Positions 1-8,462 of a DNA stretch of 64,000 bases are shown here, one piece after another (the stretch's first letter is position 1; every line of letters starts with the position of its first letter). A program made the translations under genes and the position numbers. The stretch is from Lysobacter silvisoli (GTDB lineage Bacteria > Pseudomonadota > Gammaproteobacteria > Xanthomonadales > Xanthomonadaceae), in contig NZ_QTSU01000003.1 of assembly GCF_003382365.1 (NCBI RefSeq), forward strand, positions 496,001 through 560,000. Direction: 5' to 3'. The notes under the pieces are model-generated. The model was not told where the DNA came from. It saw only the letters and a program-made list of their open reading frames with translations, and searched no databases.

Positions 1-2
1 GC

Positions 3-1265
3 GGCGCGCCCGACCTGCTCTACACCGACGTGCGCATGCCCGGCGACGACGGCCTGGTCTTGCTGGACAAGCTCAAGGCCGCCGCGCCGCGCCTGCCGGT
101 GATCGTGATGAGCGCCTACACCGACGTGGCCAGCACCGCCGGCGCGTTCCGCGGCGGCGCGCACGAGTTCCTGTCCAAGCCCTTCGATCTGGACGATGCG
201 GTGGCGCTGGCCGCGCGCGCGCTGGGCACCGAGCACGGCGCCGCTGCGCCCGCGGCCGAGGCCGCGCCGCCCGCCGATACGCTGATCGGCGACACGCCGG
301 CCATGCGCACCTTGTTCCGCGCGATCGGCCGCCTGGCGCAGGCGCCGCTGTCGGTGCTGATCACCGGCGAAACCGGCACCGGCAAGGAACTGGTCGCGCG
401 CGCGCTGCACCGCGAATCGCCGCGCGCCGCGCGCCCGTTCGTGGCGCTCAACACCGCGGCGATCCCGGCCGAGCTGCTGGAAAGCGAATTGTTCGGCCAC
501 GAGGCCGGCGCCTTCACCGGCGCGCAGCGCCGCCACATCGGCCGCTTCGAGCAGGCCGACGGCGGCAGCCTGTTCCTGGACGAAATCGGCGACATGCCGC
601 TGACTTTGCAGACGCGGCTGCTGCGCGTACTGGCCGAGGGCGAGTTCTTCCGCGTCGGCGGGCGCGAGCTGATCCGCGTGGACGTGCGTGTGATCGCCGC
701 CACCCACCAGGACCTGGAAACTCTGGTCGCCGAGGGCCGCTTTCGCGCCGATCTGCTGCACCGGTTGGACGTGGTACGCCTTCGCCTGCCGCCGCTGCGC
801 GAACGCCGCGCCGACATCGCCCAACTGGCCGAGCGCTTCCTGGCCGCGGCCGCGGCCAAGTTCGCGGCCACGCCCAAACGCCTGTCCAAGCCCGCGCTGG
901 AACGGCTGCTGGCGCACGACTGGCCCGGCAACGTGCGCGAACTGGAGAACGTGTGCTGGCGCCTGGCCGCGTTGGCGCCGGCCGACAGCATCACCCGCGC
1001 CGACCTGGACGAAGTGCTGGCCGCCTCCGGCCCCGCGCGCGCGGCCGACGACGACTGGGACGCGCGCCTGTCGGCCTGGGCGCGCGCGCAGCTGGCCGAA
1101 GGCGCGCAGGACCTGCACGCGCATGCGCGCGAACGCTTCGACCGCGCCCTGCTGGAGGCGGCGCTGGAGCACACCGGCGGCCGCCGCACCGAAGCCGCCG
1201 CGCGCCTGGGCCTGGGCCGCAACACGCTGACCCGAAAACTGGGCACGGGGCGCAAGCGCAGCTAG
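3..1265 (+). CDS. ntrC: NtrC-type sigma-54 response regulator (5' end missing)
   Basis: Two-component response regulator that activates sigma-54 promoters, cut by the window edge. The frame is open from base 3 and begins inside the receiver domain; the likely phospho-acceptor Asp is in YTDVRMPG (bases 27-29), followed by the conserved SAY and KPF segments. The AAA+ domain has Walker A GETGTGKE, the sigma-54 contact loop GAFTGA and Walker B LFLDEIGD. The C-terminus ends in a Fis-type helix-turn-helix (RRTEAAARLGLGRNTLTRKL). The overall pattern matches NtrC/GlnG; the partner kinase (GlnL/NtrB) would be upstream, outside the window. A closely related regulator with another input cannot be excluded. 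Confidence 0.85.
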   Translation, partial: GAPDLLYTDVRMPGDDGLVLLDKLKAAAPRLPVIVMSAYTDVASTAGAFRGGAHEFLSKPFDLDDAVALAARALGTEHGAAAPAAEAAPPADTLIGDTPAMRTLFRAIGRLAQAPLSVLITGETGTGKELVARALHRESPRAARPFVALNTAAIPAELLESELFGHEAGAFTGAQRRHIGRFEQADGGSLFLDEIGDMPLTLQTRLLRVLAEGEFFRVGGRELIRVDVRVIAATHQDLETLVAEGRFRADLLHRLDVVRLRLPPLRERRADIAQLAERFLAAAAAKFAATPKRLSKPALERLLAHDWPGNVRELENVCWRLAALAPADSITRADLDEVLAASGPARAADDDWDARLSAWARAQLAEGAQDLHAHARERFDRALLEAALEHTGGRRTEAAARLGLGRNTLTRKLGTGRKRS

Positions 1266-1407
1266 CGATCCGCGCACACCTGCGCGGGTCGCGGCGACGG
1301 CCCGACGGCGGTGTGCGGACTCTGCTTGGTTTCACCGTTGCTGAACCGGCCGCGCGCTAGCCTCGTATGCTTGGACTTACAGCATCGACCTCATGCAAGG
1401 AGCCGCC

Positions 1408-1980
1408 ATGAACGCCGCCGCCCGCACCGCACTGATCGCCGCCGCCGTCCTCGCCCTGAGCGCTTGCGGTTCCGCGCCGCCCAAGACCAAGGCGCCGCCG
1501 CCGGCACCCAAGCCGGTGTCCACCGCGCAGTCCGGGCAGGCGATCCTGGCTTCGGCCTCGGGCAGCCTGGTCAGCGGCAAGCTGAAGCTGACGCCCACCG
1601 CCGACGGCGTGCGCCTGACCGGCGTGATCGGCGGCTTCGCACCCAACAGCGTGCACGCGATCCATATCCACGAGAAGGGCGATTGCAGCGCGGTCGACGC
1701 CAGCAGCGCCGGCGGCCATTTCAATCCCGGCATGAGCGCGCACGGCAAGGCCGACAGCGGCACCCATCACGGCGGCGACATGGACAACATCACCGCCGAT
1801 GCCGAAGGCGTGGCCCAGGTCGACGCGCATGCGCGTGCGGTGACCTTGGGCGGCGGCGCCAGCAACGACGTCGCCGGCCGCGCGGTGATCGTGCATGCCG
1901 CGCCCGACGACTACGTGACCCAGCCGACCGGCAACGCGGGCGCACGCCTGGCCTGCGGCGTGATCTCCGTGTCGCACTGA
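1408..1980 (+). CDS. sodC: Cu/Zn superoxide dismutase-family lipoprotein
   Basis: 190-residue periplasmic lipoprotein that should dismutate superoxide. The N-terminus is a lipoprotein signal with lipobox LSAC (Cys 18). The Cu/Zn SOD fold is recognisable by HAIHIHEKGDC, GGHFNPG, a His-rich HHGGDM stretch and the C-terminal ARLACGVI, which hold the copper and zinc ligands and the disulfide Cys. The start at 1408 was chosen over the in-frame ATG at 1393 because AAGGAG sits just in front of it and the signal peptide then begins cleanly. The downstream acetyltransferase starts one base after the stop, so the two are probably co-transcribed. Confidence 0.88.
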   Translation: MNAAARTALIAAAVLALSACGSAPPKTKAPPPAPKPVSTAQSGQAILASASGSLVSGKLKLTPTADGVRLTGVIGGFAPNSVHAIHIHEKGDCSAVDASSAGGHFNPGMSAHGKADSGTHHGGDMDNITADAEGVAQVDAHARAVTLGGGASNDVAGRAVIVHAAPDDYVTQPTGNAGARLACGVISVSH

Positions 1981-1981
1981 C

Positions 1982-2479
1982 ATGTCGCGACTGCGAATTC
2001 GCCCCGCCGAGCCCGGCGACCGCGACCTGATCGCCGGCTGGATGCTGGCGATGGCCTGGGAAACCGAGCACAAGCGCCTGGACCCGGCGACGGTGCACGC
2101 CGGCGTCGAGGCCGGGCTGCTGGACCCGTCCAAGGCCCGCTACTACGTGGCCATGCGCGAATCGGAAGTGGCCGGGCGCGAAACCATCGCCGCGGCCGCG
2201 GGCACGCTGATGCTCACGCGCGAGTGGAGCGACTGGCGCAACGGCGACTGGTGGTGGATCCAGAGCGTGTACGTGGCGCCCGAACACCGCCGCCAGGGCG
2301 TGTACCAGGCCTTGCACGGCCATGTCGCCGCGCTGGCGCAAGCGACGCCCGGCGTCATCGGGCTGCGCCTGTACGTGGAGCGCGGCAATACTGCCGCACA
2401 AGCCACCTACCGATCATTGGACATGGTCGATGCCGGCTACGCGATCTTCGAAAGCGAATTCATCCAATCCGAGCATTGA
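1982..2479 (+). CDS. GNAT-family N-acetyltransferase
   Basis: 165-residue acyl-CoA N-acyltransferase. The GNAT core is visible: strand IQSVYVAPEHRRQGVYQAL carries the acetyl-CoA pyrophosphate loop (RRQGVY, in place of the usual R/QxxGxG/A), followed by GLRLYVERGNTAAQATYRSLDM, the typical beta5-alpha4 ending. The substrate cannot be read from sequence. It begins one base after the sodC stop, and the next gene starts two bases after its own stop, so it is the middle of a tight three-gene unit. Confidence 0.85.
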   Translation: MSRLRIRPAEPGDRDLIAGWMLAMAWETEHKRLDPATVHAGVEAGLLDPSKARYYVAMRESEVAGRETIAAAAGTLMLTREWSDWRNGDWWWIQSVYVAPEHRRQGVYQALHGHVAALAQATPGVIGLRLYVERGNTAAQATYRSLDMVDAGYAIFESEFIQSEH

Positions 2480-2481
2480 GC

Positions 2482-3531
2482 ATGTCCCTGCGAGCCCTCG
2501 TAGTCGCTTTTTCCTTGTGTTCAATCGTGTATTCGGCACCCGCGATTTCGGCCGTGCCTGCGCAATCTCCATCTGTAATGTCGGCCAAGACCGAGCACCA
2601 GGTGCGCGATGACATTTCTGCGCAGGCGACGAAGCTCTTGTGGAACGATGGCTCGTTCGTCGAGGTCGACCGCGCTTATAGGGGTTACCTTTCGCGCGGC
2701 GACCGTACTCCTAGCGGTCTTTGGGTTCACGGCGTGTTCGCCAACGCCGTGATCGGCAGCCTGACCCAGCTCTATCGGCCCGCGACGGATAAGGATTGGG
2801 AGCGGGTGGAGGCGAAGACGCTGGCCTGGACCCGTTCGGCGCCGAAGTCCTCGCTCGCCCGGATCGTGCATGCCGAGTCGATCCGGCAGCGCGCCTGGCG
2901 CATACGCGGCAGTGGTTACTCCAATACGGTGCCAGCCACGGCTTGGAAGCCGTTCTACGCGCATATCCTTCGTGCTCGCGCCTACCTAACATCGCAACAG
3001 GCATTGCTGGCCGACGATCCGAATTACTATGCGACCCAAATTGGGCTGATCCGGGAATCGCCGGGCGGCGCCGATCCGACTCCGATGTACGAGGCGGGCA
3101 TCAAACGTTTCCCCGCCTACTACCCCATCTACTTCTCGATGCTGGATCATCTGCTGCCGAAGTGGCACGGCGACGCCGAGAGCATCGAGGTCTTTGCCCA
3201 GGCGGCAGCAAAGCGCAGCCGCGCCACCGAGGGGCGGGGTTTGTATGCCCGCATCTACTGGTACGCGTCGCAGATCAACTACGGAGACGATCTGTTCGCC
3301 GAATCGAAAGCTCGATGGGGCGCGATGAAGGCGGGCTTCGACGATGTAGTGGAGCGTTATCCCGACCAATGGAACTTGCAGAGCTACGCAAAGTTCGCCT
3401 GCGACGCAGGCGATCGCGCGACGCTCGCGAAGCTGTTGAAGCGGATTGGGACGAACTATGAAGACAGAGCCTGGGGCAGTCGGGCGAAGTATGAGTCTTG
3501 CCGGCGTATGGTTTCCGTTTCCAAACGCTAG
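2482..3531 (+). CDS. Secreted hypothetical protein with helical repeat-like body
   Basis: 349 residues, function not recognised. The start at 2482 gives a standard signal peptide (MSLRALVVAFSLCSIVYSAPAISA), so export to the periplasm is likely. The rest looks all-helical with many aromatic residues (WVHGVFANAVIG, YAHILRARAYL, YYPIYFSMLDHLLPKWHG), resembling the TPR-like secreted proteins sometimes labelled DUF4034; that link is weak. Codon use differs from its neighbours: many more A/T-ending codons and noticeably lower GC, which suggests more recent acquisition. It follows the acetyltransferase by two bases. Confidence 0.7.
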   Translation: MSLRALVVAFSLCSIVYSAPAISAVPAQSPSVMSAKTEHQVRDDISAQATKLLWNDGSFVEVDRAYRGYLSRGDRTPSGLWVHGVFANAVIGSLTQLYRPATDKDWERVEAKTLAWTRSAPKSSLARIVHAESIRQRAWRIRGSGYSNTVPATAWKPFYAHILRARAYLTSQQALLADDPNYYATQIGLIRESPGGADPTPMYEAGIKRFPAYYPIYFSMLDHLLPKWHGDAESIEVFAQAAAKRSRATEGRGLYARIYWYASQINYGDDLFAESKARWGAMKAGFDDVVERYPDQWNLQSYAKFACDAGDRATLAKLLKRIGTNYEDRAWGSRAKYESCRRMVSVSKR

Positions 3532-3554
3532 TTGCCGCTGGGGCCGCTAAGGGC

Positions 3555-4466
3555 TCAAAGCTGATCGCGCACCTGGGTGCCGTCGTCGCAATGCACGAAC
3601 GTCACCGGCACGCCATGCGCGCCCAGCACCGCAGCGATCTGGCGCAGGCGCGCCTCGAAATGCTGGTAGCGCCGATTGAGCTTGTCGCGGCAGTCGTCGC
3701 TGTCGCAGGGCGCTTCGGGTGCGTAGCGCGCATGCCAGGCCGCGGGCGAGAACAGCGCCACGCGCGCTTCGCCTTCGGCGTAGCGCACCAGCGGTTCCGG
3801 CGGCGCGTCCAGCCATTGCTCGGCCTCGGGTTGCAGCAGCGCGGTCTCCAGCAACGGCCATAGCGGCGCCAGGCCGGCGTGCTCGTACTGCAGCGCCATC
3901 ATCGCGGCCAGGTCGTGCACGGTCAGGTAGCGCGCGTGTTCCACCTGCAGGCCGAAGGCTTCCTGCGCGGCCAGCGCGGTCTCGGCGCCGGCCATGCCGC
4001 GCTCCAGCAGGGTGGTTTCGAAGATCTCGCCCACGCGCGCGGCCACTTCGGGTTCGCCGCCGAGCACGAAGGGCAGCAGCCGCAGCGGCCCGCCGGCGTA
4101 GTCCGGCGAGGGCGGCAGGGTGCCGGGCAGCCGCTCCTGGTGGGCGCCGAAGGCGATGATCCGACCGCCGCCTTCGTGGCGGCCGGGGGCGCGCGCGGCC
4201 AGCTGGTCCAGCTCGTGGTGCAGCGGCCAGCCCGGCCGCAGCACCTCCACCGGGTCGTACAGGGCGCCCACCGTGGTCAGCTCCAGGCGGGCGGCCTCCG
4301 CGGCGAAGCCGGCCAGGTCGCGGGCGATCAGCTCGGCCAGGCGGCCGGCGCCGGCCTGGTCCAGAGCGTTGCGCGCCACCGGGGCGTCGCCGCGCAGTTC
4401 CAGGGCGAGCGCGCCGAGCACGTGCAGCGGGGCGGGGGGCGCGGAGCGGGGGCTGGGGTCGGTCAT
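3555..4466 (-). CDS. Conserved hypothetical protein
   Basis: 303-residue cytoplasmic protein, no signal peptide or membrane segment, family not recognised. The start was taken at MTDPSPRS (4466) because the upstream in-frame extension is low-complexity Pro/Ser/Arg. Visible features are an acidic helical middle and a C-terminal stretch with Cys/Asp residues (CDSDDCRDKLNRRYQHFEARL, then VTFVHCDDGTQV). It runs divergently from the thiolase at 4607, and the roughly 140 bases between them must hold both promoters. I cannot propose a function. Confidence 0.6.
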   Translation of the reverse strand: MTDPSPRSAPPAPLHVLGALALELRGDAPVARNALDQAGAGRLAELIARDLAGFAAEAARLELTTVGALYDPVEVLRPGWPLHHELDQLAARAPGRHEGGGRIIAFGAHQERLPGTLPPSPDYAGGPLRLLPFVLGGEPEVAARVGEIFETTLLERGMAGAETALAAQEAFGLQVEHARYLTVHDLAAMMALQYEHAGLAPLWPLLETALLQPEAEQWLDAPPEPLVRYAEGEARVALFSPAAWHARYAPEAPCDSDDCRDKLNRRYQHFEARLRQIAAVLGAHGVPVTFVHCDDGTQVRDQL

Positions 4467-4606
4467 TCGGGGGCTGGGCTGGCTTGGATACGCTGGCGTA
4501 TTGGTTGCGCGCGGAGGCGGCGCTACACTGGGTCCCATTATGCCCGCGGCCGCGTTCAGCGCCGGTCGTCGTCGCCCCTTCCGCTCCCGTCCGCCCGAGG
4601 TATCCG

Positions 4607-5884
4607 ATGCGTCCTGCCCGTCCCGTCGCCGTGCTCGGTGGCGTCCGCATTCCGTTCTGCCGCCAGAACACCGCCTACGCGGACGTCGGCAACCTCGGCA
4701 TGTCGGTACGGACCCTGGGCGCCCTGGTCGAGAAGTTCGGCCTGCACGGCCAGCAGCTGGGCGAGGTCGCGATGGGCGCGGTGATCAAGCACAGCAGCGA
4801 CTGGAACCTGGGTCGCGAAGCCGCGCTGTCCTCGGGCCTGTCGCCGCTGACGCCGGGCATCACCCTGCAGCGCGCCTGCGGCACCTCGCTGGATTCGATC
4901 ATCACCGTGGCCAACAAGATCGCCGCGGGCCAGATCGAGGCCGGCATCGGCGGCGGTTCCGACACCACCTCCGACGTGCCCATCGTCTACGGCCGCCGCC
5001 TGCGCCGCCGCCTGCTCGAGGCCGCGCGCGCCAAGACCACGCGCGACAAGCTGGCGGCGTTCAAGGGCTTCCACCTGCGCGAGCTCAAGCCCGAGTTTCC
5101 GGGCGTGGCCGAGCCGCGCACCGGCAAGTCCATGGGCGACCACTGCGAGGACATGGCCAAGGAGTGGAACATCTCGCGCGACTCGCAGGACGAATGGGCG
5201 CTGTCCTCGCACCAGAAGCTGGCCGCGGCCTACGAGCGCGGCTTCTTCGACGATCTGGTGGTGAGCTTCCGCGGCGTCTCGCGCGACAACATCCTGCGCG
5301 CCGACAGCACCCTGGAGAAGCTGGCCACGCTGAAGCCGGCGTTCGACAAGACCTCCGGTCGCGGCACCCTGACCGCGGCCAATTCCACTCCGCTCACCGA
5401 CGGCGCCGCGGCCTGCCTGCTGGCGTCGGAGGAATGGGCGCAGGCGCACAACCACGAAGTGCTGTGCTATCTGCGCGACGCGCAGGTGTCGGCGGTCGAC
5501 TTCGTCCACGGCGAGGGCCTGCTGATGGCGCCCACCGTGGCGGTGCCGGAGATGCTCAAGCGCAACGGCCTGACCCTGCAGGATTTCGATATCTACGAGA
5601 TCCACGAGGCCTTCGCCGCGCAGGTGCTGTGCACGCTGCGCGCCTGGGAGAGCGAGGACTACTGCAAGAACCGCCTGGGCCTGAGCGCGCCGCTGGGCCG
5701 TATCGATCCGGCCAAGATCAACCCGCTGGGTTCGTCGCTGGCCGCCGGCCACCCGTTCGCCGCCACCGGCGCGCGCATCGTCGCCACCGCGGCCAAGCAG
5801 CTCAAGGAACGCGGCGGCGGCCGCTGCCTGATCTCGATCTGCACCGCGGGCGGCATGGGCGTGGTGGCGATCCTGGAACGCTGA
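4607..5884 (+). CDS. Acetyl-CoA C-acyltransferase (thiolase)
   Basis: 425-residue thiolase of the FadI-like long type; it should cleave 3-ketoacyl-CoA with CoA, or run in reverse to condense acyl-CoA units. Catalytic residues are in place: nucleophilic Cys 91 in QRACGTS, His in YEIHEAFAAQV, and the second Cys in SICTAGGMG, with the glycine-rich NPLGSSLAAGHPFAATGA loop. The start at 4607 follows a CCGAGG ribosome site and gives the family N-terminus (VAVLGGVRIPF). No FadJ-like partner lies next to it, so whether it works in beta-oxidation or biosynthesis is open. Confidence 0.88.
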   Translation: MRPARPVAVLGGVRIPFCRQNTAYADVGNLGMSVRTLGALVEKFGLHGQQLGEVAMGAVIKHSSDWNLGREAALSSGLSPLTPGITLQRACGTSLDSIITVANKIAAGQIEAGIGGGSDTTSDVPIVYGRRLRRRLLEAARAKTTRDKLAAFKGFHLRELKPEFPGVAEPRTGKSMGDHCEDMAKEWNISRDSQDEWALSSHQKLAAAYERGFFDDLVVSFRGVSRDNILRADSTLEKLATLKPAFDKTSGRGTLTAANSTPLTDGAAACLLASEEWAQAHNHEVLCYLRDAQVSAVDFVHGEGLLMAPTVAVPEMLKRNGLTLQDFDIYEIHEAFAAQVLCTLRAWESEDYCKNRLGLSAPLGRIDPAKINPLGSSLAAGHPFAATGARIVATAAKQLKERGGGRCLISICTAGGMGVVAILER

Positions 5885-5903
5885 CGCCCGCTTCTGCCCC
5901 AGG

Positions 5904-6400
5904 GTAGGAGCTGCGCAAGCTGCGACCGCGAATCCTCAGTTACGACCAAGCTCTCGGTCGGCGTGGAGTCTGTTCTGACGCCTTGGGGTAGGAGCGGCGT
6001 GAGCCGCGATCTGCTCCGAACTCGCGAAGGTGTTTGGGTGTGTTTGTGGAAGGAACAGCAACAGCTTCCGTCCGCAAGCGGCCGGGTCACTTTCTTTTGA
6101 TAAGCGTCAAAAGAAAGTAACCAAAGAAAAACGCTACGCCAGAGCTCCCGTGCGAGCGCGATGCGCGCGCCGGGATTTTTCGATGGCACATCCTGTGCCA
6201 GCGAAAAACGGCGCACCTCCTGTGCGCCGCCCTCCGCGTCTGCTGTTGGAGCTGCGAGTTCGTTGCCCGATCAAGAGCATTCGCGCTTGCGCTCACCCCC
6301 TCACCCTAGCCCTCTCCCGCAAGCGGGAGAGGGGACAGATCCGACGCAATTTGCTGCTTTAGCCCCTCTCCCGTTTACGGGAGAGGGGTTGGGGTGAGGG
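5904..6400 (+). repeat. Long composite intergenic repeat, copy 1
   Basis: Fills most of the gene-free stretch 5885-6541. Modules in order: a short GTAGGAGCTGCG..GCTGCGACCGCG unit, a TAGGAGCGGCGTGAGCCGCGAT unit, a 12-bp perfect hairpin ACTTTCTTTTGA/TCAAAAGAAAGT (6089-6118), a GCGCAC..GTGCGC palindrome near 6210, and two CCCTCTCCCGC-type GAGAGGG palindromes at the end. The same module order recurs inverted at 15233-15800 and, shortened, at 51212-51650. Small open frames inside it differ between copies and I do not regard them as genes. Confidence 0.85.
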
Positions 6401-6541
6401 CGCGCGCAGTCGCGAATTCGCGCCGCAGCGTTCGAACTCTCGCCGCACTATCCCCAACCCCACACAGTCCTTATGCTGCCCATCAGTGCAGGGGATCTCG
6501 ACGCGCGGCCGCCACGGGCCCACGTTCGCGCAGGGGAAGCG

Positions 6542-7105
6542 ATGGACACCTTCAATCCGTATCGGGCGCCGAGCGCGCCTCTGTATGTGGCGCCCGTGCG
6601 CCCGCGGCCGTCGGGCGCGTGCTGGCGCGAAGGTGCGGTGCTGCGCGTGCGCGGCGAAGGCGAGTTGCCGGCGCGCTGCGTCAAATGCAACGCGCCGGTG
6701 CCCACGCCGATGCAGCGCCGCAGCTACTACTGGCACCACCCGGCGCTGTACCTGCTGTTGCTGGTGAATTTCCTGATCTATCTGGTCGTGGCCCTGATCG
6801 TGCGCAAGCAGCTGCGCGTGGCCGCGGGCCTGTGCGACGCGCACCGCCGGCGGCGCAGGCATTGGCTGGCGCTGGCCTGGCTGGGTACGTTCGCCGGCAT
6901 CGGCACCGTGATCGCGGGTACCGGCAACGAGCACGGTGCGACGATCCTGTTCGGCTTCGTGCTGCTGTTGTCGACCCTGGTCGCCGGTCTGATAGGCGCG
7001 CGCATCCTCTCGGCCAGCCGCATCGATGCCGACGGCGCGCGCTTCAAGGGCTGCGGCGAAGCGTTCCTGGCCGGCCTGCCCGGCGCCGAGGCGAAAACCG
7101 GCTAG
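6542..7105 (+). CDS. Small inner-membrane hypothetical protein with NPYRAP N-terminus
   Basis: 187 residues. Begins MDTFNPYRAPSAP, an 'NPYxAP' opening seen in many uncharacterised bacterial membrane proteins. It has a CVKCNAP Cys pair that could bind a metal, a first transmembrane segment (LYLLLLVNFLIYLVVALIV), a basic loop with a third Cys (LCDAHRRRRRHW), and two further membrane segments (WLGTFAGIGTVIAGTG and ATILFGFVLLLSTLVAGLIGA). The start at 6542 is preceded by AGGGGAAG. Isolated between the repeat element and hemY; no function proposed. Confidence 0.7.
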   Translation: MDTFNPYRAPSAPLYVAPVRPRPSGACWREGAVLRVRGEGELPARCVKCNAPVPTPMQRRSYYWHHPALYLLLLVNFLIYLVVALIVRKQLRVAAGLCDAHRRRRRHWLALAWLGTFAGIGTVIAGTGNEHGATILFGFVLLLSTLVAGLIGARILSASRIDADGARFKGCGEAFLAGLPGAEAKTG

Positions 7106-7200
7106 CTAGCGCGCCCGTGTCCAGGGCGTGGTGAACCGCAGGAGACCGCAGCAGCGTCCCGCCAGGGCGCGGTGGTGCGGTCGTCATCGCACCCTGGGGC

Positions 7201-8451
7201 TCAGCCGCGCAAACGCGGCATGCCGTGTTCGTCGCGTTCCTCGACGACCGCTTCGTCGAAGATCTTCTGCCGCAGGTCGCGGCCGGGCAGTTCGGTCGTG
7301 GCCTCGCCGCGCGCGGCATGCAGGGCGTTGGCATAGCTCAGGCGCGCGCGCGCATCGTCGCCGGCTTCGGCGAAGCCGTGGCCCAGTTCCTCCCAGGCCT
7401 CGCTGTTGGCGCCCTGTGCGAGCGCGCGGTGCAGATACGCCTCGGCCTGCGGCCATTGGCCCTGCGCACGCGCGATGCGCGCCAGCGCGACCAGCAGCGC
7501 GGGGCTGCCCGGGTGCGCCTGCAGCCAGCGTTCGGCGTTGCCGCGGCGCACGTCCAGGCGGCCGATCGGCAGGCGGCCGTAGAGCGCGGCCAGGCCCTCG
7601 TCCCAGCGCGTGTCCACGGCCTGTTCCAGGCTGCGCGCGGCGGCTTCTTCCCAGCGCAGCGCGGCGGCGCGCTCGGCGTAGGCGGCCACCGCGGCCGGTT
7701 CGCTCTTGAGCGGCTTGGGCAGCGCTTCCCAGCGGTCGGCCAGCACGTTGGCGTCGCCGGCTTCGCGCAGCGCGGCTTCGGCCCACTGCGCTTCGAGCAG
7801 GTTCAGTTGCGCGGCCGGGTAGGCCTGCTGCTGGCGCAGCGCGCCGAGCAGGCCATAGGCCTCGCCGGCACGGCCCAGCGCGGCCAGCGCGCGTGCGCGC
7901 AGGATCAGCCCGCGCGGCGGCAGCGGCTGCGCGGCCGGCGCGTCCAGCGCGCTCAAGGCATCGGCGGCGCGTTGCTGTTCCAGCGCCAGTTCGGCGGCGG
8001 CCAGCGCGCGCGCGGTCGGGTGCTGCGCGCTCAGCGCATCCAGGTACTGCGCGGATGCGGCCTCGTCGCCGCGCGCGGCGGCGGCGCGCGCGGCACCGAC
8101 CTGGGCGATGGCGGCGACCTCGTCGCTGCGCGCGGCCAGCGCCAGCGCTTTCTCGGCGCGGTTCCAATGGCCCTGATGCAGCGCGTCCAGACCGTCGATC
8201 AAGCGCGCGCGCGCCTGCTTCTTGCGGTGCCGGCGCACCGCCGCGAACGGCAGCGACAGCACCTTCCAGGCCAGCCACAGCGCCACCAGCACGCCCAGCA
8301 CCAGCAGCACCGCCTTGGGCACGTTGGTGGTGTAGTCGTTGCCGCCGTAGCGCACCAGCACATAGCCCGGGTCCTGCACCAGCAGCTGCGCGACCAGCGC
8401 GCCGGCCAGGGCCAGGACGATCCAGAACAGCAGGTTGCGGAACAGATTCAT
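7201..8451 (-). CDS. hemY: HemY-type tetrapyrrole biosynthesis-associated membrane protein
   Basis: 416-residue inner-membrane protein encoded with the heme pathway in gammaproteobacteria. Two N-terminal membrane helices (MNLFRNLLFWIVLALAGALV and AVLLVLGVLVALWLAWKVL) enclose the family signature VQDPGYVLVRYGGNDYTT; the rest is a cytoplasmic or periplasmic TPR-like helical array. Its exact role is not settled; it is not the Bacillus protoporphyrinogen oxidase of the same name. It follows hemX by 11 bases on the minus strand and closes the hemD-hemX-hemY operon. The frame remains open upstream through hemX and hemD, but the real start is clearly at 8451. Confidence 0.92.
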   Translation of the reverse strand: MNLFRNLLFWIVLALAGALVAQLLVQDPGYVLVRYGGNDYTTNVPKAVLLVLGVLVALWLAWKVLSLPFAAVRRHRKKQARARLIDGLDALHQGHWNRAEKALALAARSDEVAAIAQVGAARAAAARGDEAASAQYLDALSAQHPTARALAAAELALEQQRAADALSALDAPAAQPLPPRGLILRARALAALGRAGEAYGLLGALRQQQAYPAAQLNLLEAQWAEAALREAGDANVLADRWEALPKPLKSEPAAVAAYAERAAALRWEEAAARSLEQAVDTRWDEGLAALYGRLPIGRLDVRRGNAERWLQAHPGSPALLVALARIARAQGQWPQAEAYLHRALAQGANSEAWEELGHGFAEAGDDARARLSYANALHAARGEATTELPGRDLRQKIFDEAVVEERDEHGMPRLRG

Positions 8452-8462
8452 GCCCGGCCCTC

